Notes: generated from the sequence alone by a model not told the origin. A stretch of DNA of 64,000 nt from Dactylis glomerata (GCA_007115705.1 QXEO01000143.1:4137434-4201433), one strand, 5' to 3'. Positions 1 to 11,789 are shown, numbered from the stretch's first letter. Translations and numbers: made by a program.

Positions 1-148
1 TGGGACTCAGTATATGTTCTTTCAGGACACTCGCAGCTGTGGCTCTCCACGCTCTGGCTCTCACTCATGCCTTATTCTCCGTGTTTCCTCATTGACCCCA
101 CAAGAGAACCTGCAGCTAGCCTTTGTTCCTCTTCCACCACGGACATCC

Positions 149-156
149 TATAAGTA
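149..156 (+). promoter_or_regulatory. TATA-box-like element upstream of the RADIALIS-like gene
   Basis: The sequence TATAAGTA lies about 135 bases before the ATG at 291 and is followed by a pyrimidine-rich CTCTTCACACTCCTCTC stretch that would suit a transcription start near 180. This is inferred from position and sequence only. Confidence 0.4.
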
Positions 157-290
157 CCAGCCCTCTTCACACTCCTCTCTTCACAAGCCTAGCAGCTATA
201 AGCCTATAACCCATCGATCAGTCACTAGGAAGTTCAGTTAGTGAACTGCAGAGATCGATCGATCTTTCAAACAGAGATCGTAATATTTGG

Positions 291-572
291 ATGGCGTCGA
301 TGTCTGTGAACTCGTCGAGGCCGCAGTGGACGGCGAAGCAGAACAAGCAGTTCGAGCAGGCGCTGGCGGCGTACGACGAGGAGACGCCGGACCGGTGGCA
401 CAATATCGCGCGCGCCGTGGGCGGAAAGTCCGCCGACGAGGTCAAGCGCTACTACGAGCTGCTCGTCGAGGACGTCAGGCACATCGAGGCCGGCAGGGTG
501 CCCTTCCCGGCATACAGGTGCCCCAACGCCGGCGGCGCCATGGGCGGGTACGAGGTCGAGGGTACATACTAG
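291..572 (+). CDS. RADIALIS-like single MYB/SANT-domain protein
   Basis: The 93-residue product has one SANT/MYB domain (about residues 10-65) with the spaced tryptophans W13 and W36 and the family motif TPDRWHNIARAVGGK, followed by VKRYYELLVEDV and IEAGRVPFP. These are hallmarks of the RADIALIS-like (RL/RSM) family, small nuclear proteins that compete for MYB-binding partners. Length fits the family. The ATG at 291 gives MASMSVNSS; a second ATG at 300 is possible. A GT at 562 and an AG at 700-701 could define a 140-base intron; splicing it would replace the last residues (GTY, stop at 570) by a single G and a TGA at 704-706, so the protein changes by only two residues. GC content is far higher than the flanks, as usual for grass single-exon genes. 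Which RL paralogue this is cannot be told. Confidence 0.9.
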   Translation: MASMSVNSSRPQWTAKQNKQFEQALAAYDEETPDRWHNIARAVGGKSADEVKRYYELLVEDVRHIEAGRVPFPAYRCPNAGGAMGGYEVEGTY

Positions 573-1409
573 AGAACCCTCCTTCAGAGCACTCCCAAAT
601 TATTTCTAGTTTGTTATCGTGCATGGCTTACTAAGCAGTAGATTTACAGATTTAGTTGTGTGCTGCTGTCGGCTAATGTGGGCGCTCTTACTCTACTGCA
701 GGATGAAGCACCTGAAGATATAGGTGGCATAAACGACTACGAAACACCGCGTATGCATGTCGGGCTGTCCGTCATGCGCGCGTCTGGCTAAGCAAGTCAC
801 CAGGAGCATGCATCGATGATATCCGATCATGCAAGCATGCATGTAATGATGTAAATAAGCATTACTTACTAACTTGTTGTAGTACATCAATCTTATGTCT
901 GTGCTTTACTGTCCGTCCCTGTACAATTCCATGCATCTGTATCACGCGCATGTATAGGAGAAATGGAAACGAAAACTCGAATAGCTGTCGCATTCTACAT
1001 CTGATTACTGTTTCATAGACACATTTGAAGAGAAAGTGGAAATGAAAACAGTGAGCAATGGAATTGGCGGGCGACCCCTATATCTTTCAACAAAAAGGAA
1101 AAAAATTATAGGACCGATCTTAGAAATTTCGGCAAATTTTTTAATCAACTGGCTAATTGAAGCATGGAGAGAAGTAAAAAACATTTATCTTTCGAAAAAA
1201 AGAGAATTGAAGTGTATAGTTATTGGGACAGAACATAGAACAAATAAAGCTAATCCATCTATATTTGGTACCATTTATTTGATGATAAAAACATATTAGG
1301 TTGAATCCTACAAAAACACACTAAAAGTTCTACAATTCAAATACCCGGAGGACCGAGTATGAACTACATGAGCCTGACCTAATTCAAATTTCGTTTTCAG
1401 TCCGTCAGG
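573..1409. other. 3' flank and AT-rich intergenic stretch
   Basis: This holds the probable 3' untranslated region of the RADIALIS-like gene (with a possible splice acceptor at 701) and then AT-rich sequence. A short open frame at 1036-1299 has no recognisable domain and AT-rich, non-gene-like composition. I see no gene here. Confidence 0.5.
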
Positions 1410-2153
1410 GTTGGTGTATGCCGGGGTAGCGGCCTCGGAAAGCGATGTGGCTGTGGCTCAATGGGGTGGTTCTGCGGCTGGCATGGATTAGGGTGGCAAA
1501 CTTGTGTCGCTAGTGCGGCGAGGTTGTCGGCTCGGTTGATGCGTCTCGGTGGAGACGGTTGACTTTTAGGCCGGGGCGGCGGCCCCGGATATTGGCGCGG
1601 CGGCCGAGGTCTGCGAGCGGTTGGCCCTGTGCAGCTCGGGCTGCGGGTGGCTGAGTCGTGCGGCGTCGTGGCTCGAGTGCGAGCGGTGGTATGTCGGGAT
1701 GGCGGTCCCGGAAGGAGGTGTTGGTGGTCTGCCGGGTGTGGCAGAGCAGTTGGATGTCGGGGCGGCGGCCCCGAAGCTTTGGCCGTATTGAGGGCATTGT
1801 CTTTGAGTCATGCGGACGACGAGGCTGCCTTCGATGCTGGTCACCGGGGTCGCTTTGTTGCAGCTCTTCGGAGGGTTGGCTTCTTCATCTACGCTCGAGC
1901 GTCCGTGCCTGCTCCTCTCATAGCAGTAACGGCGTTTTCTCTTCGGCGATGGTGATAGGCCAATTGGTCTCGACGAGTGGTGTTCTGAGCTTGGGTTGTT
2001 CTGTGGTCTTGGGTGGGCTTGGTCCTGTGGTGGGTGGGCGTTGCCCCGTGTTGTTCTTGTTGTATGGCTTTCGCCCGGTTTTCCCTAATTAACTGGGCAC
2101 CTTCTTCTTAATTAATGAAAAGGCAAAGCTTTTGCCTTTGTTTCAAAAAAAAA
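1410..2153 (+). mobile_element. 3'-terminal fragment of a LINE (non-LTR retrotransposon)
   Basis: A GC-rich stretch ends with AATTAACTGGGCACC, an AATGAAAAGGCAAAGC box and an A-run at 2145-2153. The same order (TTATTAACTGGACC, AATGCAAAGGCAGAGC, A-run) ends the LINE-like element at 14540-14623, so both are tails of related non-LTR elements. No long LINE frame survives; open frames at 1629-2092 look like GC-rich untranslated sequence. The 5' boundary is approximate: CAGTCCGT near 1399 resembles CAGTCTGT just after the A-run and may be a decayed target duplication. Confidence 0.6.
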
Positions 2154-2538
2154 CAGTCTGTTGTGTCAGCCGATTAAAAAAAAGTCCCCAGCTAGGGGCA
2201 TTTGAGCATGACACATTAACGGGCGCCTGTTTCTTTTATATCAATATCAAAATTTATGTTTTTTTGTTTTACTTAATATATATACAAAGTTGATTATAAA
2301 ATGTTCATGAGTTTCGAAAAATATTCGTATAAGTATTTTTTAAAAAGTTGGCAAGTCCAAACAAAAATGTTCATATGAAATGAAAAAATTGCCCCCCTTC
2401 AATTGGGCCGATTGTGCTTCTGTACGAGCAAAGGGCCAAACACTAAAGGCCCTAAACAGCCCAACATCCATCCCCCAACGGCGTCCAACCCACGCGACCC
2501 CTGGTGTGGGCGTGGATCCCACGCTAATTTACCCTGCC

Positions 2539-2548
2539 ATAAATAAAA
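2539..2548 (+). promoter_or_regulatory. TATA-like element of the RAE1 gene
   Basis: ATAAATAAAA lies about 90 bases before the ATG at 2633, in otherwise C-rich leader sequence. Position suits a TATA box; it is not proven. Confidence 0.4.
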
Positions 2549-2632
2549 GAGACCAAAACCCTCCCCAATCCCCCGAACCCCGCCCGCCTCCTTCCCTCCC
2601 TTCAACGCCCAGCACCTTCCGTCCGACCCCCA

Positions 2633-5600
2633 ATGGCGAGCTTCAACGCCGCCGCAGCCGCCCCCAACCCCAACAAGTCCCTCGAGGTACGTGCGCTTCG
2701 CCATTGCCCGCCGCCCTCGGTCTAAATACCAAACCCCTCCCGTACGGGCCGATTCGATTCAGGACTTTCTTTCCTTCCGCGCAGGTGACTCCGGCGCCCG
2801 AGGACTCGGTCTCCAGCCTCAGCTTCAGCCCCAAGGCCAACCACCTCATCGCCACCTCCTGGGACAACCAGGTGAGCCCGCCGCCGCCGTCAGAGCCTCG
2901 TGCTCTGCAGATAAATCGTTTCTGTTTCCACAAATCGCCGAGTGAAATACTGAGATGCGATTGGGCTGTTTGATCTCTATTGCAGGTTCGGTGCTGGGAG
3001 GTCCAGCCTGGCGGCCAATGCCAGGCCAAGGCGTCGATTTCACACGATCAGCCGGTACTGCGGCCCTTCCTGTCACTTGATTCTATTATTAGTTCAATGC
3101 GGATCTTCAGTTTTGGCTTTCACGGAACTGCTACATTGCCCTGTCCTTGCCTGCATTGTTTGACCACTACGGTTTGATGATATTTGGTGTAGGTTCTGTG
3201 CTCGGCGTGGAAGGATGATGGGACTACGGTTTTCTCGGGAGGCTGCGACAAGGTGGTCAAGATGTGGCCGCTGCTGTCTGGCGGGCAGCCCACGTCCTTG
3301 ACAGGGCATGAGGCGCCGATCAAAGAGCTCGCCTGGATTCCGCAGATGAGTCTTCTTGTCAGTGGGAGCTGGGATAAGACTTTGAGGTGATCAAATGCAG
3401 CCAGACCTCAACTTACATCAGTTCTTTTAGAATTAGCTCTGACTCAATGTGGTGCTGTCCAATGTTTCATTGTGTGATATGTTGCATCATAACAGCAAAT
3501 TACTGAACATTGATTCAATGCCCATTTAGATAGTCTGTAAAGAACCATGCTGCATTATATCCAAGGACCATGAATTTCGTTTACCTAACGCTGTCATACA
3601 TACAAACACACTTTGCCTACAAACCTGTTTATTAGCATGAACCAATATATCTTCCCCTCTAACCTTCTGTTAATTAAGGTACTGGGACCTTCGACAAGCT
3701 CAGCCAGCACATGTTCAGCAACTTCCCGAGCGCTGTTATGCTCTCTCACTTAGTTATCCTCTGATGGCTGTTGGCACTGCTGACCGCAACGTAGTTATCT
3801 TCAATCTGCAGAACCCGCAGGTAAGCTATGTCTCTTTTTGTATGCTGCAGATATTCTAGGTTATACCTGGTTATGGGTGCAGTGGATTTGTACACAAATT
3901 ATTTTGATCCATCATTATTGTACACTGTTTACGCATTCTGTTTCTTAACTCAATTGCTAGCTACTGCTTTTTGGTGTCCAAGTATGTTGTTTCTGCCTTT
4001 TCCTAACACTGTATCCACTGATTCTGTTAGATATGGCATGACAATGAAATTATTTCAAATAGTTTTACCCTAGTAGGCAGATTTCTATTAGAAGCATTGC
4101 CCTAATGGGCAGATTGCATTGTTAAAGTGGCATTCTTCAATGTTTTAAGTCTTATCATATTACCAAATTGCTTGGCTCTCTTAGTTTATTAAAGGTTAGA
4201 AAATTCAAACTGGGATAATTCCCTAAGGTCGTTTTAGATTTGAAAACTTCTCAACCATGTGATGCTGGCTTGTATTCCTTGCCTGATGACATGTGGTTGG
4301 AGTAAATGGTATGTAGGTGAAAAATTGTCAAGTAGACAATTTTTTCTTAACCTGTCGCAAGAGTAATGAAGCAATTATATTTGATGTGGGTTGTCCCATC
4401 CAATAAAATTTCCATGTGTTTGCTAATGCAGTAATCGTTTGCATATGTTTCTTACATGTTCTAAGTCTTGCTTGCATATTTGACATTCTCATTACCTTTT
4501 AATAGGCTGAATTCAAGAGGATCATGTCACCTTTGAAATACCAGACACGGTGTGTTGCTGCATTCCCTGATCAATCAGGGTTCTTGGTAATGCCACTTCT
4601 TGTGTTTAATCCAAATGTGTGGTCTAATTAGCTGTGTTCTTGTAGTGCCTTTAGCTCTTTTCTTTTTCATCATACGTGAAATGACTTATGAGGCTAACTA
4701 CTCCACATATCTTTTGCATGGCGTCAATTATTATATCATCACTCATAATTTCTCTGTTACAACAATATATCTACAAAAATTTCACTCTTTTAGAATTGTT
4801 TAAGAAAATGACATGTTATGTGAAATGTATGCTTGTTTTTAGTTGTATGCTCTTACTCTACCTTTCTTGGCAAAAAGCATTGCTCCCAATGTTTGAAGTC
4901 CATGGGTTTATTTCCTACTCCATTGTAAACCATTATTTGACTGCTTATGTTTTGTATTATATTTTGGCATACTCTTCAAAGCCCTTGTACTGGTGCTCTA
5001 TGAAGTAGCAGATAATAGGTTAACTGCTTTTATTTTCACGAGGGTTTGATTAACCTATGGTTTGTTTTGAAGGTTGGATCAATAGAGGGACGTGTGGGTG
5101 TTCATCATGTGGATGACGCTAATCAGAGCAAAAACTTTACATTCAAATGTCACCGCGAGGGCAATGATATATACTCTGTTAACTCACTGAACTTTCATCC
5201 TGTAAGAGAATTTCTTCTATATTTTTTTTAAAAAAATGCTTTGTTCTCTATTTCCTGATATTATAGGAAGATATTCTCTTCTAAATCTGGAGAAGGAAAT
5301 TGCTTCAGTTGCTGCAGATTTTTATTTGAATTCTAATTTCTGAATACTTGCCAATTGTCCTAGATCATTGACCATCAGCAACTATATGCAACAAAGCAAT
5401 TCTAATTGTTGTGCTATGCATTTCTTCCAGGTGCACCATACATTTGCTACTGCTGGGTCTGATGGAGGTTTCAACTTTTGGGACAAGGACAGCAAACAAA
5501 GACTGAAGGTCCAGTCCCTCTTTGATTATTCAAATGAACGAATGATTCTCCAATTCTCTTTTGGTCCAGAGTAATTAATGCCTTATTTTAATCAATATTT

Positions 5601-7312
5601 TCAACAAGATTAGTTATACAAAACTGAATTTTATGGGAATATGAAACTGAATTAGAAGAACGCAATAGTTGGAAATCATTGATGCAGTTCTTTGTGAACC
5701 ACTAATAATATACTGATGTCCTTCTGTCAGTCCAATATTCGCAAAGTTATATGAGTAATTCTTGTTTTGCACGTTCTACATAAAAGTTAGATTGACCTCA
5801 ACAAGAAATCTTAATTTGGGAAACACAATTTGGTGAACTTTTGTACACACTGAACTTCTCTGTTCGTCAAATGTATAATATGTTCATGCCTGTTAAAGAT
5901 GCATCATTTTCTTACGAGAGAAACTAAGAAGAGAGTGGCTTTTAACCATTGCATGAGATCTTCAGACTTCAGTATCCTTAAGTAACCCTTTGACCAACAG
6001 TGCTAAATTGCCATAAGTTATATGCTATTCTTAATAGATCCATACAATGTTGTTTCCTTACAAACAGGGTTAGTTTGATGATGTATAGGAATTCAATTTG
6101 CTAAGTAGTCCAGGACTTGAGTGCCATCAATATAGACTTTTCATTTGGCTGCTTTAAGATTTATCTTTGACGTGTTATTTTTATCTACAGGCTTTTAACA
6201 AGTGCCCAGCACCCATCACATGCAGCACATTCAATCAGGATGGGTCAATCTTTGCTTATGCGGTAGGCCTTCTGTTCTTGCTATCTGCACTGGAATAAGT
6301 CGTTATATATGCATTTCCTGGTTTTGATTTTTTTTGCTAGATTTTTTTGCTCTGTATTGTCCTTGACCTGAGCAGATAACATTCAACCACTACTAGCCAA
6401 TAGTGAGTGAAGAAATGATACCTAATGTGTTTAGTGTTTAGTGCATGTGATGCTAATGGATAAATCAGGGTGGGTGGCTTGCAGGGTCAGAGTTATTACA
6501 TGCCATAATGGTTGGGTGTTTTTATCCTAATTGTACCTGTATGTGAATGCTAAATAAAAAAGGTTTTCACTAATGAAGTATGTCATCTTAAATGCTAAAA
6601 AGCAACATGCATTAGTGTGGAGAGGACAAAAGTGCCTACTCACTGTCGGTGGTATCAACAATATACATGGTTTTCGTTGTTCATGTTAACTCTGCATTCT
6701 GAAAGTCATGTCTGTATCGTTTTCCCCCTTACCGAGGAATGTACACTGCGAAGATCAGATTGCTAATGTTGCCTAAATTTGTTAGGTCTGCTATGATTGG
6801 AGCAAGGGTGCTGAGAAGCATACTCCTTCTACTGCAAAGACAAATATCTATCTGCATAGTGTGCAGGTTTGTGCTTCTTAAAATGTATTGGCATATTCAA
6901 GTATTCGATTGATTTTATAAGTGCTAACAAACAGACAGAGTTAACTTGGACAGTATATATCTGCATTTTTTATGTAACAAAGTGCACACAATAAAAAAAT
7001 GTTATGGTATAAAACTGGCTGGTTCATGTTTCTACATACTAATGGCCTGATTTCTTTTGAACATGACTAAATCTTCTTGGCCTGCAGATTATACTTAAGA
7101 TACATCTATGCCTCATTCTTGATGAATTAAATATGGGTCATCTACTTCATAAAACAGAATTACCTGAACACTTCCCTCTGAAAGATCACATAATTTCATC
7201 ACAGTTTTCCTTGTATGATGCCAGATCTTTTTTCCAGCCCTCTCACAATGGCTCTACTTTTCTGTCATAGGAATCTGATGTCAAAGGAAAGCCCCGAACT
7301 GCAAAGAAGTAG
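2633..7312 (+). CDS. RAE1: RAE1/Gle2-type WD40 mRNA-export factor, 11 exons
   Basis: Coding exons: 2633-2686, 2785-2871, 2986-3054, 3193-3386, 3679-3820, 4506-4586, 5073-5201, 5431-5508, 6191-6262, 6786-6866 and 7271-7312 (TAG). Every junction is GT-AG and all phases agree, giving 342 residues, the usual RAE1 length. WD40 blades are visible: LIATSWDNQVRCWEV, VFSGGCDKVVKMWPL, LVSGSWDKTLRYWDL, LMAVGTADRNVVIFNL, FATAGSDGGFNFWDK, and the RAE1-typical ends CYDWSKGAEKH and TNIYLHS. In other eukaryotes RAE1 docks on nucleoporin NUP98 at the nuclear pore, where it supports mRNA export and has mitotic roles; the same role is inferred here. The start is supported by the alanine-rich N-terminus leading straight into the first blade. 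No frameshift or stop was found, so this is probably a functional host gene. Confidence 0.95.
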
Positions 7313-8719
7313 ATTTTGCAATGATAAGCGGCAGATCGGTCCTCCTAACCTGATGAATTCGCGGACTGATGCTAATTACCTGCATGCGAATTTAGCTCAT
7401 GTTTCTTTTAGGGTATTTCTTAGCCCTGAGACTGTAAGCACATCTTGTGGAAAATAGTTCCATTTCGCTTCATGTAAATGGCAGTTTGTAATTTGTTACG
7501 ATAATATTGGCGCTAGTTATAAGTAACAACAATGCTGGGTGTTTACTCTCAACCTGGTTTTCTGGGCCTCCAGTATCCTAGTCACTATTGCCAAAAAGCT
7601 CAGATCATAGTGACAGCAAACGCAAGTTTCAGAAATTAGAAACATAAAAGATGAGCCAGCTTATTTTTCAACTGTGCCACTTTTTTCTTTTAACCGTGCC
7701 CACTTAGGAATGTGCATTAGACCGTGACCTTTGCTAGAAATTAGGCTGGCTGGAAGAGAAGGTAACCTATCTGGAGGAAAATCAACATTCTTAAGGATAT
7801 TATTACATTTTAAATCAGACTTATGGTTGTATAATTCTGTCATTATTTAGATGACTAGTTATCTGTCCTTTTCACCTATTGAAGATTCTACTTAAATTTT
7901 TCTCAAAATTTGTAAGATGTAAGTAATACTCAAGATCTCTAGATGTTGAAGTGTCCTGTTTTCTTTTTGCTTGCCTGCTATCTTTGACGGGTATCTTGCC
8001 CGTTACATCCTTGTCAACCTTTTCCTCCCTCGCGTTCATGGTCCTCACAATCCCTTCAAACAAAATCCTTGTAATCCTACTTGAAGATAACAGATGGGGA
8101 CATACAATAGGATTACCGGACCTGCGTGGAAATCCAGCCGGCCACTTGTACCAGCTTGGTACTGTCGGACCATTCTGCGCACCTCTCACTCACACCGTCA
8201 CACGGCAACCCATCCTAATCCGGCAAACGTAAAATCAGCCGTCCAAAGGAAGCGCTTTTACCTGACGAGTGACAGCACTGCAGTGAGGACGTGAGGTAAA
8301 ACATGTCGCAATGTACATGGAGTATTGGCATCCAGAAATAGTGATTGAGTGTACGGTGGTGAGGCGAGAAGCTACTCTAGAGACCGTTTGGAAATTCTCT
8401 TCGTATCAGTTCCGATCATCAGAATGATTGTGCTCATGGTGTTAAGGGATAATCCTTGACGAATAATCAATCTTTGTTGCTGTTTGATCTACAAAGTATA
8501 TAAGACATAGTAGTCTTTTTGTATAGAAAACATGTATATATATTAAACAAAAAAAATGAGCATGCACTAGTATTATTGTAGAGAAGCAAGAATGATCAGC
8601 TCAATTAAGAAGACAAAAATGGAAAGAGTAGTATCATCAATCAATTAACAAGGGTTCTCCTCAGGTAGTACCTCCTCTGCTAGTTTTGTGGAAACAGCGA
8701 GACCTGTCTCCTCCCATGG
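7313..8719. other. Intergenic stretch between RAE1 and ZF-HD genes
   Basis: This contains the RAE1 3' untranslated region and the 3' side of the reverse-strand ZF-HD gene. An open frame on the reverse strand at 7872-8189 is basic and lysine-rich (for example VKDSRQAKRKQDTST) and might be a decayed retroelement fragment, but I do not recognise it. Nothing else is supported. Confidence 0.4.
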
Positions 8720-9424
8720 CTACTGCTGCTGCTCTTGTCTCTGCTCCTGAAGCTTCTCCTGCTGCTGCTGCCTCCTACCGGCGCTACTCTGCTTGTTGTT
8801 GTGCATCCACACCTTGAGCGCCTGTCTCTGAACCCCGGCCTGCGTGCAGAAGTGCTCCACCGTCGCCTCGTCCTGCCGCTGCATCCGCCACCCGACGCGC
8901 TCCGCGAACGCCAGCATCTGCTCCTTCTGCTCCCGCGTGAACGTCGTCCTCGAGCGCTTCCGCGGCGCCGACGCCGGCGCCGGCCCACGCCGCTCCTCGC
9001 TGGAGGACTCGGTCGTCGTGCCGGTCCCGCCGCTTGGCGCCGGGCCGTACGCGAACGGCAGACGCTGGTGGTGCGGGTGCTTGCTGCTTGCCGGCGGCGG
9101 CGGGAGCAGCGACAGCGGCGCGCGCGCGCTGGCGGCCACCAGAGGCAGGCGCGCGCGGCCCGGGGAGGGGTCGCGGCGGTGGAAGCTGCGGTGGCAGCCG
9201 CAGGCGGCGCAGGCGAGGGGGTCCTCGGCGGAGGCCGGCATGAACTCGCAGCATCCGTCCACCACGTGCCCGCCCGCCGCCGCCGCGTGGTTGCGGAGGC
9301 ACTCGTGGTACTGCTGCCGCATCACCGCCTCGGCGTGCGTGCCGTTCGCGGGGGCGCTCCGGTGGATTGCAGCGGGGGCGTCGCCGCCGTCCCACTCCCC
9401 GTCCTCCTGTCCCCTGGATTCCAT
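8720..9424 (-). CDS. Zinc-finger homeodomain (ZF-HD) transcription factor
   Basis: The single-exon gene encodes 234 residues. Residues 39-84 are the ZF-HD dimerisation finger (YHECLRNHAAAAGGHVVDGC, then CEFMP, then LACAACGCHRSFHRR), and residues 155-213 are the homeodomain (RKRSRTTFTREQKEQM, VGWRMQRQDE, LKVWMHNNKQS). This is the plant-specific ZF-HD class, nuclear regulators of development and stress responses that bind DNA as dimers. The start at 9424 was chosen because it gives the usual acidic MESRGQEDGEW N-terminus; the open frame continues upstream to 9637 but that part looks like untranslated leader. A glutamine-rich tail (residues 219-234) follows the homeodomain. GC-rich composition makes several long antisense frames that are shadows. 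No intron is usual in this family. Confidence 0.92.
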   Translation of the reverse strand: MESRGQEDGEWDGGDAPAAIHRSAPANGTHAEAVMRQQYHECLRNHAAAAGGHVVDGCCEFMPASAEDPLACAACGCHRSFHRRDPSPGRARLPLVAASARAPLSLLPPPPASSKHPHHQRLPFAYGPAPSGGTGTTTESSSEERRGPAPASAPRKRSRTTFTREQKEQMLAFAERVGWRMQRQDEATVEHFCTQAGVQRQALKVWMHNNKQSSAGRRQQQQEKLQEQRQEQQQ

Positions 9425-9761
9425 GATTACGCGTATAGTACAGAAATAGAGCGCGCGCGTGTGCTTGTCAACCTGCAGCACGCCACGGCTGACGCCTACG
9501 TTTTTGGTAGGAATAGTGCGTGGACGTGGTGGTCGCGGAGAGGGGTCGTGTCCGGGATATTTTGGGTGGTGCGACTTGCCGCGTCTGCGTTGTAGTTCCA
9601 CGCTCCGCAGTAACCTTCCCTGTTTTGCAAGTTCCAATCCAAATAATAACGTGGTAGCAAAGAGCGCGCATGCAGAAGAGCGTGCTAGTACTTATTTTGA
9701 CACGACGACTACAGAATTCCCTTTTTAGGAGCCCTTCAGTGCTAGAGATTACTCGCCTGCC

Positions 9762-9778
9762 TAAGGCCTTGTTCGGTT
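9762..9778 (+). mobile_element. Single terminus of a PIF/Harbinger-like element
   Basis: TAA followed by GGCCTTGTTCGGTT matches a terminal repeat common in grass PIF/Harbinger-like MITEs, and the mirror-image end occurs at 54102-54118. The downstream wheat-like text (AATCCCCACTATTCCC, AATCCCTGTCATTATC) fits such elements, but no partner terminus is found nearby, so it is a fragment. Superfamily assignment is from memory of the family terminus. Confidence 0.4.
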
Positions 9779-10044
9779 GCTATGGAATCATCAATCCACC
9801 CAGGAAACAAACCTCCCAGGGGTTTGGGTGAACCCCGTCCCTCACCCCAATCCCCACTATTCCCTCACCTCATAATCCCTGTCATTATCATTCGGTTAAT
9901 CCCTAATACGTTCCTGTACCTCACCGCTGCACAGGCCATTATTTTTATATAGCATTGATACTAGGGCACAACTCACATCGTATATAGCATGACCGAGCTA
10001 CTGTTTGGTCTCCGGTGGTTTTAATATTTCTTGTGAGCAACGGT

Positions 10045-10142
10045 GTACTTTCTCCGTTCCAATTTAATTAACTCAATTTTGTCCAGATTTGTACTACAAA
10101 TCTGGACAAAATTGAGTCAATTAAATTGGAACGGAAGGAGTA
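10045..10142. mobile_element. Stowaway-type MITE (hairpin, TA duplication)
   Basis: A near-perfect inverted repeat runs from TACTTTCTCCGTTCC to GGAACGGAAGGAGTA, with arms reading AATTAACTCAATTTTGTCC and its complement. The two halves meet at GTACTAC, so the whole unit folds as one hairpin. Flanking TA dinucleotides fit the Tc1/mariner-type target duplication. There is no coding capacity. Confidence 0.85.
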
Positions 10143-10637
10143 CATTAGAAGCACTTGGTGTGCAAGTTCATTGGCATGCTTTGCCTCTGAACTTATGTTG
10201 CCTCGGGAAACATGCCATTCATGTCCTACACAGTGATCGCCATACCACCGATGGCTCGGAGGTGGTACACCACCACGTATGGCTCCTAGAAGAGGATCGA
10301 ATCATCGCACGGCACAAGTTCAATGCTCCGGAGCTTCCTGCCATGGCTGAGTGCTAGGGCCATCATCTGCATCTCAACGTTGCTCGCGTTGACAGGTTTT
10401 GCTTGATGCCGCCTCCTTGGAATGCCACGATAGCATGCACGTCGGTGGCATCATACATGCACGATGTCATGGAGGTACCTCCATGGCATGCAGTCTGTAG
10501 CAATGGCATTGCTGTGTTGATGCTGCAAGTGCAAAGAAAATAAGTAATTGCAAACAGATCGGAAGTGAGAAGCAAGGAAGGATACACGAATCACACTGCC
10601 ACTCAACTGACATAACCACATATTGTACCAAAATATA
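10143..10637. other. Unassigned sequence between two MITEs
   Basis: A forward open frame covers 10150-10357 and reads as histidine- and leucine-rich sequence without a domain I know. It begins inside the MITE hairpin, so no start is supported. It might be a decayed retroelement piece; I see no gene. Confidence 0.3.
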
Positions 10638-10735
10638 TACTCCCTCCGATCGGAAATAACTGTCGGGGACTTAGTACAAACTTTATACTAAGCTAGTACA
10701 AAATTGCCGACAGTTATTTCCGATCGGAGGGAGTA
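10638..10735. mobile_element. Stowaway MITE whose right end was duplicated by a LINE insertion
   Basis: Inverted arms CTCCCTCCGATCGGAAATAA and its complement are bounded by TA at 10638-10639 and 10734-10735. The last 18 bases (10718-10735) recur at 11772-11789 as the target-site duplication of the LINE described next. No coding capacity. Confidence 0.88.
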
Positions 10736-11771
10736 TATAGGTGAGGAAATTCTCAGTGTGAGATTTCCAAATCTATACAACAAGAGCTCTGAAACTGACC
10801 TAAAGCTAGGACAGGCTTACTCCCAGGATGGGTGGAGGATTCCCTTCCGTAGAAATCTCACTCAGGAGGACCTTGCCTCTTGGCAACAGCTCTGTGCCCT
10901 GGTTGAAGACATTGATCTGGAGAATGTACCCACCTCGATTTCCTGGCGTCTTGAGCAATCTGGCAAGTTCTCCACAAGATCCCTGTACCTCGCCCTGTGC
11001 AAAAAACCTGATGTGCCGCTCACAAGGTTTATTTGGGATAATCACCTCCCTTTGAAGATAAAGATCTTTACCTGGCAACTATCTCGAGGACGTCTTCCCT
11101 CCAATGAACAAATCCAGTCTCGGGGAGGACGCGCTGATGGGCTCTGTGCTCTTTGTGGGCAGGTCGAAACAGTGGATCACATTTTCTTTCAGTGCCCTCT
11201 GGCGTGTTTTATGTGGAGTGGGGTGCGAGAACATTCAGTGTGGACTGGAATCCTAAGTCTAGAGTTCAGTGGTTTTTGATTTTGAACTCCCTCAATCCTA
11301 AAGCGCAACGATCGGTGTGGGTCTTCTTTGCGGCCCTAGCCTGGGCTTTGTGGAACACCCGTAATAAATTTTCCATCGAAAGAAAGTTTCCCCGCCACCC
11401 AGCTGACGTTGTATATAAATTGATTATTTCTTTGCAGCTGTGGCGGCCGCTTCAAAGCCCTAAGGAGCAGGTGTTTGTGGATGAGTTGCTGGTCATGGCA
11501 AGGAGCTTCTTCGCTAACTCCAAGCCTTGCCCTGCAACCTCAACTGCTGCTTCCTCTGCCTTGAACTAATTCTGGCCTGCGTGCTGTGTATCCACTTGTA
11601 TTAGACTTATTTCTACATCCTTCGTGTGGGCTTGGCCAGTGTGGCCTGCTTTGGTGAACATGTTGTTCGAATTTGCCTGTCTGCGGACAATTTATTAGTC
11701 TGTAAAACCTTAAATGCTGTGGCTTTATTAATATAAAGTCGGGCATGGAGTGCCTTCGTTCTAAAAAAAAA
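10736..11771 (+). mobile_element. 5'-truncated LINE with ORF2 C-terminal remnant
   Basis: The insert is bounded by an 18-bp target-site duplication, TTCCGATCGGAGGGAGTA, at 10718-10735 and 11772-11789, and ends in an A-run (11763-11771). It keeps the C-terminal part of a LINE ORF2 protein: a FSTRSLYLAL region, then a zinc-binding reverse-transcriptase-associated motif CALCGQVETVDHIFFQC (C-x2-C-x7-H-x4-C), then WALWNTRNKFSIERKF. The first frame stops at 11277-11279 and the second carries on to 11567-11569, so a frameshift lies near 11215-11270. The reverse transcriptase and endonuclease domains are absent. This is a dead copy made by target-primed reverse transcription that stopped early. Confidence 0.88.
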
Positions 11772-11789
11772 TTCCGATCGGAGGGAGTA

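Noticed and set aside
1036..1299. 87-codon AT-rich frame
   Set aside because: No domain and non-coding composition.
1629..2092. Two forward open frames rich in G, W and R
   Set aside because: They lie in the GC-rich tail of a LINE fragment and have no LINE or other motif.
8735..9595. Long forward open frames over the ZF-HD gene
   Set aside because: They are antisense shadows of a GC-rich reverse gene with clear ZF-HD and homeodomain motifs.
10043..10357. Forward 104-codon frame
   Set aside because: It starts within a MITE hairpin and has no recognisable domain.
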